Both the position numbers and the translations under genes were made by a program. Below the pieces are notes generated by a model. It ran no database searches. It was not told where the DNA came from and worked only from the letters and a program-made list of their open reading frames with translations. From Bacteroidales bacterium (GTDB lineage Bacteria > Bacteroidota > Bacteroidia > Bacteroidales > Bacteroidaceae), in assembly GCA_004555425.1 (NCBI GenBank), contig SFID01000123.1, positions 1 through 11,793 on the forward strand: DNA of 11,793 nt, given 5' to 3'. This document shows, piece after piece, positions 4,639 through 11,665 of the stretch (positions within the stretch are counted from its first letter, which is position 1; the number at the start of each line of letters is the position of its first letter).

Positions 4639-6642
4639 ATGCGATTATTTTTTTTGCTAGCCACACTTGTACCCATCCTGTCCGTTTGGGCTGAGGAGCC
4701 GTTGCACGATACCCTTCCCGCGGCGGTCGTGTCTTCGCGGCCCTATCAGTCGGACCTTGCAACGCGCTCGCCCCAGCAAACACTCACGGTCGATAGACTT
4801 GCTGAGATGGGTGTGGTGGATATGCCGGGCGCCCTGCGACGGATGGCCGGTGTCAACCTGCGCGATTATGGTGGCGCAGGTGGCCTTAAGACCGTCAGCG
4901 TGCGCGGACTGGGAGCCGCACATACCATCGTGACATACGACGGACTGGCCGTGGGCGATGCCCGCCAGGGACAGACCGACCTCTCGCGCTTCTCGCTGGA
5001 CAATATCAGCGCGCTGCGGCTCGTGGTGGGCGATGGGGCAGACCTCCTCACGCCCGTGCGCAACCTTGGCGCCTCCACCCTCGACCTCCAGCCCACCGCC
5101 GAAACCACCAACTCCGCACGCCCACTTTGGGGACAGGTGGCGCTGGGGCAGGGCGCGTTCTCCACGTGGGCCCCTTCCTGCCGCCTGACAGCGCGAGCGG
5201 GAGAGCGAAGCCTCGTGGGAGTGGCAGGACATTATTATTATGGCAAGAACGACTACCCCTATACTTGGAAGAACATACAACTGACCACGCACGAACGCCG
5301 CGAGCACAGCCGAATGCAGGCGGGTGGGGCGGAGGCAAGCCTCCTGACCTACGACCGCGGCGGTGGACGATGGAGCGCGTTGGCTATGTACGGCGACGAT
5401 GATCGCCAGTTGCCCGGACAGGTCATTCTCTATACGAAGAAGGGCAGTGAACTCCTCCACGAGCGACGCGCATTGGCGCAGTTGCAGCACAGGCGGTCGT
5501 GGAAGGAAGGACGATGGAGCCTGATGGCAGCAGCAAAATACGCTTGGAACGAAAGCCAATACGACGACGTGGACAACCAATACCCCGGCGGACGCCTCAG
5601 CCAGCACTATCGCCAGCAGGAATGGTATGCCACAGCGGGCCTCTCGCGCAGAATCGCACAGGGATGGACCGTGGCCTACACGACGGACTGGTTTCATCAA
5701 AGGCTGCGCAGCAACCTGCAAACCGACAGCCACGTGGGCCGACATACTTGGTTGCAATCCTTCGCTGCCTCGTATGTGCGCGGACCGCTCACGGCCTCGG
5801 CGCGCCTGACGGGCTATCTCGATTGGAACGACAACGAGCGCGCAGCCGCCGCACGCAATGCCCATCGCCTCACCCCTTCGATAGGCATCGGATATACACT
5901 CCTGAGATGGGCGGGAAGGGATGGTGAGGCCAGCACATTGCGCGCCCGAGCACACTACAAGGAGTCCTTTCGCGCGCCAACCTTCACCGAATGCTACTAC
6001 TACCACCTCGGAGAGCAAGACCTGCGACCCGAGCGGGCTCATCAGATGGGCGCGGGCCTGTCGCTCGAACTCCTGCCCACGCGGGGAGCTTGGGCGCTGA
6101 CGCTGACGGCCGATGGCTATTTCAACCTCGTCAGGGACCGCATCTCGGCCATTCCGTACAATCTCTACGTGTGGCGCACCGAGAACGTAGGGCGCACGCA
6201 CATCGGCGGGCTGGACATCGTGGCCGCGCTAGATGCTCCCCTGGGCTGTCGCCACGCCCTGCATCTGCACACCAACTACAGCCTGCAATGCGCCAGCGAC
6301 CGCACCGACCCCGCCGCCCGCTCCTATGGCAAGCAGCCCGCCTACATGCCGCGCCACACCTTGGCCGCTTCACTCGCCTGGGACAATCCGTGGCTGACGC
6401 TGACGGCCGCTGTCAACGCTGTCTCAAACCGCTGGAGCACCAACGAGCACACGGCCACCACGTGCCTACCTGCCTACCACGAATGGAACTTTGGCGCAAG
6501 TCGCACCCTGTCTTTTGGCAACGGTCTCCAACTTGTTCTGCGCGCTGACCTACTCAACGCCTTCAACCACCAATACGAAGTCATCCGCCGCTATCCCATG
6601 CCCGGGCGCGGCTACCGACTGACAGCGAAGTTCCTGTTCTGA
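4639..6642 (+). CDS. btuB: TonB-dependent cobalamin/corrinoid outer-membrane receptor (BtuB-like)
   Basis: This 667-residue outer-membrane transporter has a signal peptide (MRLFFLLATLVPILSVWA, cleavage likely before EEP). A TonB plug domain follows at about residues 25-150 (QQTLTVDRLAEMGVVDMPGA, SVRGLGAAHTIVTYDG). The remainder is a 22-strand-type beta barrel rich in alternating aromatic strands, ending in Phe as expected for Bam-dependent insertion. Length fits BtuB-type receptors rather than the roughly 1000-residue SusC type. Substrate assignment rests on the cobalamin riboswitch directly upstream and the BtuG-like lipoprotein downstream. The frame extends upstream to a TTG at 4582, but the ATG at 4639 begins the signal peptide. 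Corrinoid uptake would be repressed when intracellular cobalamin is high. Confidence 0.88.
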   Translation: MRLFFLLATLVPILSVWAEEPLHDTLPAAVVSSRPYQSDLATRSPQQTLTVDRLAEMGVVDMPGALRRMAGVNLRDYGGAGGLKTVSVRGLGAAHTIVTYDGLAVGDARQGQTDLSRFSLDNISALRLVVGDGADLLTPVRNLGASTLDLQPTAETTNSARPLWGQVALGQGAFSTWAPSCRLTARAGERSLVGVAGHYYYGKNDYPYTWKNIQLTTHERREHSRMQAGGAEASLLTYDRGGGRWSALAMYGDDDRQLPGQVILYTKKGSELLHERRALAQLQHRRSWKEGRWSLMAAAKYAWNESQYDDVDNQYPGGRLSQHYRQQEWYATAGLSRRIAQGWTVAYTTDWFHQRLRSNLQTDSHVGRHTWLQSFAASYVRGPLTASARLTGYLDWNDNERAAAARNAHRLTPSIGIGYTLLRWAGRDGEASTLRARAHYKESFRAPTFTECYYYHLGEQDLRPERAHQMGAGLSLELLPTRGAWALTLTADGYFNLVRDRISAIPYNLYVWRTENVGRTHIGGLDIVAALDAPLGCRHALHLHTNYSLQCASDRTDPAARSYGKQPAYMPRHTLAASLAWDNPWLTLTAAVNAVSNRWSTNEHTATTCLPAYHEWNFGASRTLSFGNGLQLVLRADLLNAFNHQYEVIRRYPMPGRGYRLTAKFLF

Positions 6643-6698
6643 AAATTTGCTGAGCATACACCATATTATATATATAACATCTAAATCCCTTTACTCTT

Positions 6699-7772
6699 AT
6701 GAAAAAGTTTCTCTTAGCCCTCATCGCCCCGCTGGCTCTTGGCTTCACAGCCTGTACCGAAGATGAAAATCCCGGTTCCCCCATTTACCCCGATGCTGAA
6801 CCCCGTATCGCCTACGTGCTCAACCAAGGCAGCATGTATTCGGGCATTGACGGCACGATGGATATCCTGAGCCTCGAGGATTCCGCCTACCAGAGCAACG
6901 CCTTTGCCGCCATCAACGGTCAGAGCCTAGGCGACAGTCCGCAGGCTGGCATTATCTACGGTTCAAAACTCTATGTGGCCATGTACGGCTCAAACCTCGT
7001 GTGGGTGCTCGACCGCCAGACGCTGCGCGCCCTTGGTTCCATCCCCACGAAGGAGCCCGAAGGCATCTGCGCCTCCGAGGGCAGCATCTACGTGAGCAAC
7101 AACGATGGCTTCGTCAGCCGCATCGACACCACCCAGCTCAAGGTGACGGCACAGATGCCCGTAGGCCCCAATCCCCAGCATATGCTCGCCGTGGGCCGCA
7201 AGGTATATGTGAGCATTTCCGACGGCTACAACTATGCCAATAACTACAAGGACGGCTTCCGCGTCGTAGAACTAGACGGCCTCCTCTTCGAAAAGATGGC
7301 CGAATATCAGGTCGGTATGAATCCTGGCCCTTTGGCCGCTGATGCTATGGGCCAAATCTACGTGGCCTGCCGCGGCAACTATGGCGACGTAGCCCCGAAG
7401 GTGTGGCGCATACAGGGCGAACAGGCCAGCGAGTTCTGCGACGGCAGCGACGTTGAAGTATGCGGCGACCTCCTCTACGTAGTCAACAACTACACCAACT
7501 GGAGCGTGACGCCCGCTGAAACTATCCTGACCTACAAGGTGTACAACACGACCACCAGCCAGTGCATCAACAGCGCCTTGCTCGAAGGCCAGCCCCAGCC
7601 CGAAGCACCTATTTTCCTCGATATCAATCCGCAGAACGGCGACCTCTACATCGGTAGCAACGCCTCGGCATCGGACTATACCTCGCCCGGCTTCCTGTGG
7701 CACTACAACGCCGAGGGCCAGTTCATCGGAAAGCAGCAAACGGGTGTGGCTCCCTGCGCCGTCATTTTCTAG
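6699..7772 (+). CDS. btuG: Surface beta-propeller lipoprotein, BtuG-like cobalamin-binding protein
   Basis: This 357-residue lipoprotein has the lipobox GFTAC with Cys19, followed by acidic TEDEN. That resembles the lipoprotein export signal that sends Bacteroidetes lipoproteins to the cell surface. The mature chain has repeated blade-like segments (YGSKLYVAMYGSNLVWVLDRQ, ASEGSIYVSNNDGFVSRID, VGRKVYVSISDGYNY and so on), typical of YncE-like seven-bladed propellers. In Bacteroides, BtuG is such a propeller, encoded beside btuB, which captures cobalamin with very high affinity and passes it to BtuB. Here it starts 56 bp after the receptor under the same riboswitch, so the assignment is strong by context, though sequence alone shows only the propeller fold. 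Its stop codon overlaps the Shine-Dalgarno sequence of nrdD. Confidence 0.85.
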   Translation: MKKFLLALIAPLALGFTACTEDENPGSPIYPDAEPRIAYVLNQGSMYSGIDGTMDILSLEDSAYQSNAFAAINGQSLGDSPQAGIIYGSKLYVAMYGSNLVWVLDRQTLRALGSIPTKEPEGICASEGSIYVSNNDGFVSRIDTTQLKVTAQMPVGPNPQHMLAVGRKVYVSISDGYNYANNYKDGFRVVELDGLLFEKMAEYQVGMNPGPLAADAMGQIYVACRGNYGDVAPKVWRIQGEQASEFCDGSDVEVCGDLLYVVNNYTNWSVTPAETILTYKVYNTTTSQCINSALLEGQPQPEAPIFLDINPQNGDLYIGSNASASDYTSPGFLWHYNAEGQFIGKQQTGVAPCAVIF

Positions 7773-7776
7773 GAGG
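7771..7776 (+). promoter_or_regulatory. Strong Shine-Dalgarno site of nrdD, overlapping the btuG stop
   Basis: AGGAGG begins inside the btuG stop codon (TAG at 7770-7772) and sits 5 nt before the nrdD ATG. Bacteroidetes genes rarely use strong Shine-Dalgarno sites, and none of the other genes here has one this clear. The geometry suggests translational coupling from btuG to nrdD. Confidence 0.75.
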
Positions 7777-7781
7777 AACGT

Positions 7782-9944
7782 ATGAAAGTTATCAAGAGAA
7801 ATGGTCAGGTCATCGACTTTGACCTTCGCAAAATTGACGTGGCCATCCGAAAGGCTTTTGAGAGCGAGCATGAGGCTTACGACCCACAGGTCGTGGCCTC
7901 CGTGCAGCGCGAACTGGAAGCGCATGAGGCCACAGAAAGCATATCGGTTGAGACGATACAGGACATGGTGGAGCGCGCACTGATGGAGTACAAACATTTT
8001 GCCGTGGCCAAGGCTTTCATCCTCTATCGCCACCACCACGAAGAGGCCCGCTTCATCCGCGAACGCATTGACTATATGGACCGCTATAGCAACTCCATGG
8101 ACAATGCGGCTTCCTCCTCCGAAACCGACGCCAACGCCAACGTGACGATGAAGAACGTGGCCAACCTCGAAGGCGAGGTATATAAGACCACCAACCGACT
8201 CATCCAGCGCCAGCGCATGAAGAACGAATTGCAGACGCTCTTCCCCGAAGTGGCCGACCAGTACGAGAAGGACCTCAACCACCATATTATTTATGCCCAC
8301 GACGAGTCGTGCGCGCCCACCGTCAAGTTTTATTGCCAAGCCGATTCGCTCTATCCCCTCATGACCGAGGGTGTAGGCAATATTGACGGTGTGACGCCCA
8401 GCGCGCCCAACGACCTGCAATCCTTCAGCGGACAAATCACCAACCTCACCTTCCTGCTCTCCTCGCAGTGCAAAGGAGCGGTGGCCTTTGGCGAATACTT
8501 CGTTGCGCTCAACTACTATGTCGTCATTGAGTTCGGCCCCAAATGGTATGACAATTTGGACCACGAAGTGACAACCACCGACTGCCGCATCAGCCGCACC
8601 GTCAAGGGACAAATCCTCAAGGCTTTCAAGCAGTTCGTCTGGGGCATCAACCAACCTGCCTCCAACCGCTGCTTCCAGAGTCCTTTCACCAACATCTCCT
8701 ACTACGACCACACGTATTTCGATGCGCTCTTCAAGGATTTTTGCTATCCCGACGGGAGCAAGCCCGAATGGAAAGCCGTTGATACCCTGCAGCGCCTTTT
8801 CATGAAATGGTTCAACGAGGTGCGCCTCAAGCAGGTGCTCACCTTCCCCGTAGAGACCTTTGCCATGGTGCACGATGGCCAGGATATTATTGACAAGGAC
8901 TACAAGGAACTCTGCGCCGAAATGTACGCCGAGGGGCACAGTTTCTTCACCTACATCTCCGACAGTGCCGACAGTCTGGCCTCCTGTTGTCGCCTGCGCA
9001 ACGAACTGGCCGAGAATACCTTCAGCCCCACTTCGGGTCTGACGGGCGTGATGACGGGTAGTTGCAATGTGATTACGATTAACGTCAACCGTTTCGTCCA
9101 GGACACCGTGCGCAAACACGCCTTGCAAGGACATTGGCAACAGCACACCGAACGATTCAAAGAAGAACTCGTGGCCATCCTCGAGCGTGTGTATAAATAC
9201 CACATTGCCTTCAAGACAATGCTCTACGACCTAGAGGACAAGGGCATGTTTGCCGCTTCCAATGGTGGCTATATCTATATGTCGAAACTCTACAGCACCA
9301 TCGGCATCAACGGCCTCAACGAGGGTGCCCGCTTCCTCGGTATGCAGGTGTCCAACAACGCAGAGTACATCCAGTTTCTCCAACTCATCCTCGGCACCAT
9401 CAAGGAGCAGAACAAGCGTCACTCCATCCACGACCGCAAGCGGCCCGTCCTCTTCAACAGCGAGGTAGTGCCTGCCGAGGGGCTGGGCGGCAAGAACTAC
9501 AACTGGGACAAGGCTGACGGATATTGGGTGCCCGCCGATGAGAACCTCTACAACAGTTACTTCTACAACGCCCACGACGACACCTCTGTGCTCGACAAGT
9601 TCATCCTCCACGGCCGACAGACCTACCAGTTTACCGATGGCGGCTCGGCAGCCCACATCAATCTGGACGACCACCTCAGCAAGGCGCAGTATCTCAAACT
9701 CATCGACTTCGCCATCGCCAACGGCACCAACTATTTCACCTTCAACATTCCCAACAGCAAATGCGAGGACTGCGGCCACGTGGTCAAGAAACCCGTCAGC
9801 ACCTGCCACAAGTGCGGCAGCCAGCACATCACTCAGTACACCCGCGTCATCGGCTACCTCCGTCCCATCAAGACCTTCGGACAGGACCGACAAATCGAAG
9901 CCGCCAAGCGTGTATATAGCAACGGAAAGGAGCAGGTGGGATGA
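7782..9944 (+). CDS. nrdD: Anaerobic ribonucleoside-triphosphate reductase, class III
   Basis: This 720-residue glycyl-radical enzyme makes deoxyribonucleotides from ribonucleoside triphosphates in anaerobic cells. An ATP-cone allosteric domain spans about residues 1-93 (MKVIKRNGQVIDFDLRKID). The catalytic barrel includes SCCRLRNEL with Cys402/403, where the thiyl-radical cysteine is expected. The C-terminal zinc site uses Cys661, Cys664, Cys675 and Cys678. The radical site is RVIGYLRP with Gly691. Length fits the family (about 700). It begins 9 bp after btuG with a strong AGGAGG and overlaps nrdG by 4 bp. No promoter or terminator is visible between btuG and nrdD, so it should share the cobalamin-riboswitch transcript. 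The enzyme itself does not need B12. Confidence 0.97.
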   Translation: MKVIKRNGQVIDFDLRKIDVAIRKAFESEHEAYDPQVVASVQRELEAHEATESISVETIQDMVERALMEYKHFAVAKAFILYRHHHEEARFIRERIDYMDRYSNSMDNAASSSETDANANVTMKNVANLEGEVYKTTNRLIQRQRMKNELQTLFPEVADQYEKDLNHHIIYAHDESCAPTVKFYCQADSLYPLMTEGVGNIDGVTPSAPNDLQSFSGQITNLTFLLSSQCKGAVAFGEYFVALNYYVVIEFGPKWYDNLDHEVTTTDCRISRTVKGQILKAFKQFVWGINQPASNRCFQSPFTNISYYDHTYFDALFKDFCYPDGSKPEWKAVDTLQRLFMKWFNEVRLKQVLTFPVETFAMVHDGQDIIDKDYKELCAEMYAEGHSFFTYISDSADSLASCCRLRNELAENTFSPTSGLTGVMTGSCNVITINVNRFVQDTVRKHALQGHWQQHTERFKEELVAILERVYKYHIAFKTMLYDLEDKGMFAASNGGYIYMSKLYSTIGINGLNEGARFLGMQVSNNAEYIQFLQLILGTIKEQNKRHSIHDRKRPVLFNSEVVPAEGLGGKNYNWDKADGYWVPADENLYNSYFYNAHDDTSVLDKFILHGRQTYQFTDGGSAAHINLDDHLSKAQYLKLIDFAIANGTNYFTFNIPNSKCEDCGHVVKKPVSTCHKCGSQHITQYTRVIGYLRPIKTFGQDRQIEAAKRVYSNGKEQVG

Positions 9945-10396
9945 AATACGTAGAAACCCGCATCGCCTTTGCCGAGGTGCCCGACGAAATCACGCTGGCC
10001 ATCAACATCTCCAACTGCCCTTGCCATTGCGAAGGCTGCCACAGTGCCTATCTGGCCCAAGACATCGGCACACCACTCAACGAGGAAAGCCTCGCCCAAC
10101 TCCTGCACCGCCACAGCGGCATATCCTGCGTGGCCTTCATGGGCGGTGATGCCGATGCGGCAAGGGTGAATGCACTCGCAGCACTCGTGAAGCGCACCGG
10201 CCTAAAGACCTGCTGGTACAGTGGCCGACAGGAACTGAGCCCATACATAGAGGTAGAGCACTTCGACTATATAAAACTAGGCCCCTACATCCCCAGCAAG
10301 GGCGGACTAGACAGCAAGACCACCAACCAACGCTTCTATCGCATCAACGCGCAGCGCAACCAACTGGAAGACATCACCCATCGTTTCTGGCGATAG
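9941..10396 (+). CDS. nrdG: Anaerobic ribonucleotide reductase activating protein (radical SAM)
   Basis: This 151-residue radical SAM activase uses a 4Fe-4S cluster and S-adenosylmethionine to create the glycyl radical on NrdD. The cluster motif CxxxCxxC is Cys26, Cys30 and Cys33 (SNCPCHCEGCHS), with an extra Cys28 inside it. The SAM-binding GGE-like segment is MGGDAD at about residues 67-72. Length matches NrdG (about 150). The ATGA overlap with the nrdD stop shows tight coupling, as in most nrdDG operons. It is the last gene of the riboswitch operon. No intrinsic terminator follows directly; 10397-10500 contains phased TCCTCT repeats instead. Confidence 0.96.
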   Translation: MKYVETRIAFAEVPDEITLAINISNCPCHCEGCHSAYLAQDIGTPLNEESLAQLLHRHSGISCVAFMGGDADAARVNALAALVKRTGLKTCWYSGRQELSPYIEVEHFDYIKLGPYIPSKGGLDSKTTNQRFYRINAQRNQLEDITHRFWR

Positions 10397-10420
10397 CCAG
10401 CCAAAGAGCAAAAGCAAAAT

Positions 10421-10473
10421 AGAATCCTCTAAAATCCTCTCTAGTCCTCTATATAATCCTCAATAAATCCTCT
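10421..10473. repeat. Helically phased TCCTCT repeats
   Basis: TCCTCT or TCCTCA occurs at 10425, 10435, 10445, 10457 and 10468, giving steps of 10, 10, 12 and 11 bp, separated by A/T-rich spacers. It occupies the gap between nrdG and the rpsO promoter. It may be a protein-binding array on one helix face or simply a degenerate tandem repeat. Confidence 0.6.
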
Positions 10474-10498
10474 GCCTCAGCAAAAAAAGAAGCAAAAG

Positions 10499-10530
10499 TT
10501 TGGCAGAGTGGAAATAAACCCCTAATTTTG
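10499..10530 (+). promoter_or_regulatory. rpsO promoter
   Basis: TTTG at 10499-10502, a 20-bp spacer and TAATTTTG at 10523-10530 give a near-ideal Bacteroidetes primary promoter. Transcription would start near 10536, about 35 nt before the rpsO ATG, so rpsO does not depend on the nrdDG transcript. Confidence 0.8.
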
Positions 10531-10570
10531 CACCCGCTATTAAGCACAAAACCAATAAATTATTTCACAC

Positions 10571-10840
10571 ATGTACTTAGATTCAGCTAAGAAGCAAGAG
10601 ATCTTTGGCAAGTACGGACAGTCTAATTCGGACACCGGTTCCGCTGAGAGCCAGGTGGCTTTATTTTCCTACCGTATTGCCCATTTGACGGAACACATGA
10701 AGGCCAACCGTAAAGATCATAACACCGAACGTGCCCTCGTTAAATTGGTAGGTAAGCGCCGCGCCCTCCTCAACTACCTCAAGGACCGCGACATCAACCG
10801 CTACCGCGCCATCGTCAAGGCACTTGGCCTCCGCAAGTAA
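10571..10840 (+). CDS. rpsO: 30S ribosomal protein S15
   Basis: This 89-residue protein is S15, a primary binder of 16S rRNA in the small-subunit platform that also takes part in the bridge to the large subunit. The family blocks are all present: DTGSAESQVALFSYRI at about residues 21-36, HMKANRKDH at 42-50, and the C-terminal block from ALVKLVGKRRALLNYLK to ALGLRK. Length is exactly typical. It has its own strong promoter 40 bp upstream and an intrinsic terminator 22 bp downstream, so it is a monocistronic unit. S15 autoregulates its own translation in several bacteria; the 35-nt leader here shows no obvious structure supporting that. Confidence 0.98.
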   Translation: MYLDSAKKQEIFGKYGQSNSDTGSAESQVALFSYRIAHLTEHMKANRKDHNTERALVKLVGKRRALLNYLKDRDINRYRAIVKALGLRK

Positions 10841-10862
10841 TCCCAGATTACTCTTGCAAAAC

Positions 10863-10898
10863 AAAAAAGCGTCCCCGCAACAGCGGGGACGCTTTTTT
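10863..10898 (+). terminator. rpsO intrinsic terminator
   Basis: A 16-bp perfect stem (AAAAAAGCGTCCCCGC at 10863-10878 with its complement at 10883-10898) closes an AACA loop and ends in a T7 run. The symmetric A/T tracts suggest it could also work on the opposite strand. Confidence 0.93.
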
Positions 10899-11017
10899 TG
10901 TGCGCTAATTCCAAAATCCCCAATTTCGCCGCTTGCTATGGCGATGCTCTTGCAGAAGAAAAATGTACCGCACCTTGCTTACAAGTTATGAATTAGGTGT
11001 TCGTCAGAGAAAATTCC

Positions 11018-11038
11018 CTTCCCCTAGACTTCCCCTAG
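11018..11038. repeat. Short direct repeat CTTCCCCTAG x2
   Basis: The 10-bp word occurs at 11018-11027 and 11029-11038, separated by a single A. It lies in the gene-free region after rpsO. No function can be assigned. Confidence 0.7.
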
Positions 11039-11048
11039 TTGTAGCAAA

Positions 11049-11150
11049 CAAGCGTTTAAGGAGCGGGCTGAAGGCCCCGCAAGCGCATTGCTCAGGGCGA
11101 TCCCAGGGCTATGTGCTCGTTGCTCCTTCGGGGCGTGCCTTGAACGCTTG
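11049..11150. repeat. Large REP-like palindrome
   Basis: The outer arms caagcgtttaagg (11049-11061) and ccttgaacgcttg (11138-11150) match at 12 of 13 positions. They enclose GC-rich sub-palindromes, for example AAGGAGC/GCTCCTT and an imperfect GCAT...ATGTGC branch. This resembles the GC-rich palindromic intergenic repeats common in Bacteroidales genomes. An open plus-strand frame crosses it (10933-11205), but it looks like a translation of the repeat, not a gene. Confidence 0.6.
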
Positions 11151-11185
11151 CGCTTATTCTCTAATTCAACTTGCGAAACTTGGAA

Positions 11186-11226
11186 AATTTATAGAACCGA
11201 CCTGAAACTAATTGATAGAACCTACC
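11186..11226. repeat. Two tandem remnants of the MITE-like right end
   Basis: aatttatagaaccgacc (11186-11202) and ctaattgatagaacctacc (11208-11226) are close copies (one mismatch each) of the terminal repeat of the elements at 1087 and 4109, in the same orientation. No matching left end was found nearby. Confidence 0.65.
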
Positions 11227-11252
11227 TATAGCGAATCAATGCTATCGAGCTA

Positions 11253-11420
11253 GCAGCCGTAAGGCTGCGTTGAAACCAGGGGACGCAGTCCCCGACTGAA
11301 ACTAGAAGCTGAAAGCTTCGTTGAAACTAGGCTGCAAAGCAGCCGTTGAAACTAAACCTGCGCCAAGAGCAGCACCAAACTTAGCGTTGAAACTAGGCTG
11401 CAAAGCAGCCGTTGAAACTA
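11253..11420. repeat. Array of 15-nt mini-hairpins joined by GTTGAAACTA
   Basis: Five hairpins alternate with a 10-nt connector. The stems and loops are GCAGCC-gtaa-GGCTGC (11253-11268), GGGGAC-gca-GTCCCC (11279-11293), GAAGCT-gaa-AGCTTC (11305-11319) and GGCTGC-aaa-GCAGCC (11330-11344 and again 11396-11410). The connectors are GTTGAAACCA (11269), GACTGAAACTA (11294), and GTTGAAACTA at 11320, 11345, 11386 and 11411. The basic period is 25 bp. One unit (11355-11385) is a 31-nt non-hairpin segment. No cas genes are present and the spacers are self-complementary, so it is not a CRISPR array. Confidence 0.85.
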
Positions 11421-11427
11421 AGGGAGC

Positions 11428-11451
11428 GCAGCGACCCCGGCAGCGACCCCG
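11428..11451. repeat. Tandem 12-bp repeat GCAGCGACCCCG x2
   Basis: There are two perfect back-to-back copies at 11428-11439 and 11440-11451, immediately after the mini-hairpin array. They may be a further degenerate part of it. Confidence 0.7.
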
Positions 11452-11498
11452 CCTCGTAATATAACACCTCCGAAGCCCTCGGGTGTGCAAAACTCGTC

Positions 11499-11534
11499 TT
11501 TTAACATTTCATAGATTGTTGCGAAATGTTAAAA
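11499..11534. promoter_or_regulatory. Perfect 12-bp inverted repeat upstream of a promoter
   Basis: ttttaacatttc (11499-11510) and gaaatgttaaaa (11523-11534) are perfect complements with a 12-nt spacer. The repeat ends 3 bp before the TTTG element of the promoter that follows. Position and symmetry fit an operator or activator site for a dimeric regulator. A terminator for leftward or rightward transcription is less likely because there is no one-sided T-run. Confidence 0.6.
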
Positions 11535-11537
11535 CGA

Positions 11538-11569
11538 TTTGCATTTCGCGGAAAAATATATTATCTTTG
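11538..11569 (+). promoter_or_regulatory. Strong Bacteroidetes promoter without an obvious gene
   Basis: TTTG at 11538-11541, a 20-bp A/T-rich spacer and TATCTTTG at 11562-11569 match the consensus. Start of transcription is expected near 11576, right at the hairpin described next. Confidence 0.75.
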
Positions 11570-11575
11570 TACTAG

Positions 11576-11622
11576 CGAAGAGGAAAGAGCCCGAAACACG
11601 GGGTTTTTTCCTCTTTTTTTGC
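11576..11622 (+). terminator. Intrinsic terminator or attenuator directly after the promoter
   Basis: AAGAGGAAA (about 11578-11586) pairs with TTTCCTCTT. An inner stem CCCG-aaaca-CGGG forms within it, and a T-run follows. It would begin within a few nucleotides of the predicted start, giving either a transcript of about 45-50 nt or an attenuated leader for a gene right of the window. Confidence 0.7.
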
Positions 11623-11665
11623 CCCATTATAAAGGAAGAAATACATCGTAAGTTGGAAATTCTAT

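Noticed and set aside
4657..6201. 514-codon open frame antisense to btuB
   Set aside because: It lies wholly opposite a well-supported TonB receptor, has no recognisable domain, and results from high GC with few stops on the opposite strand.
7272..9203. 643-codon open frame antisense to btuG/nrdD
   Set aside because: It is opposite nrdD, which has every family motif, and its translation has no family features.
10933..11205. 90-codon plus-strand ORF after rpsO
   Set aside because: It runs through the REP-like palindrome and MITE remnants; the peptide is a translation of repeats with no promoter or start context.
11253..11420. CRISPR array, because the connector contains GTTGAAAC
   Set aside because: The repeat is only 10 bp, inserts are self-complementary 15-mers with an identical pair among them, the array is irregular, and no cas gene is in the window.
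11302..11490. Minus-strand ORF with repeated VSTAALQPSFN
   Set aside because: The peptide repeat is only the mini-hairpin array read in one frame.
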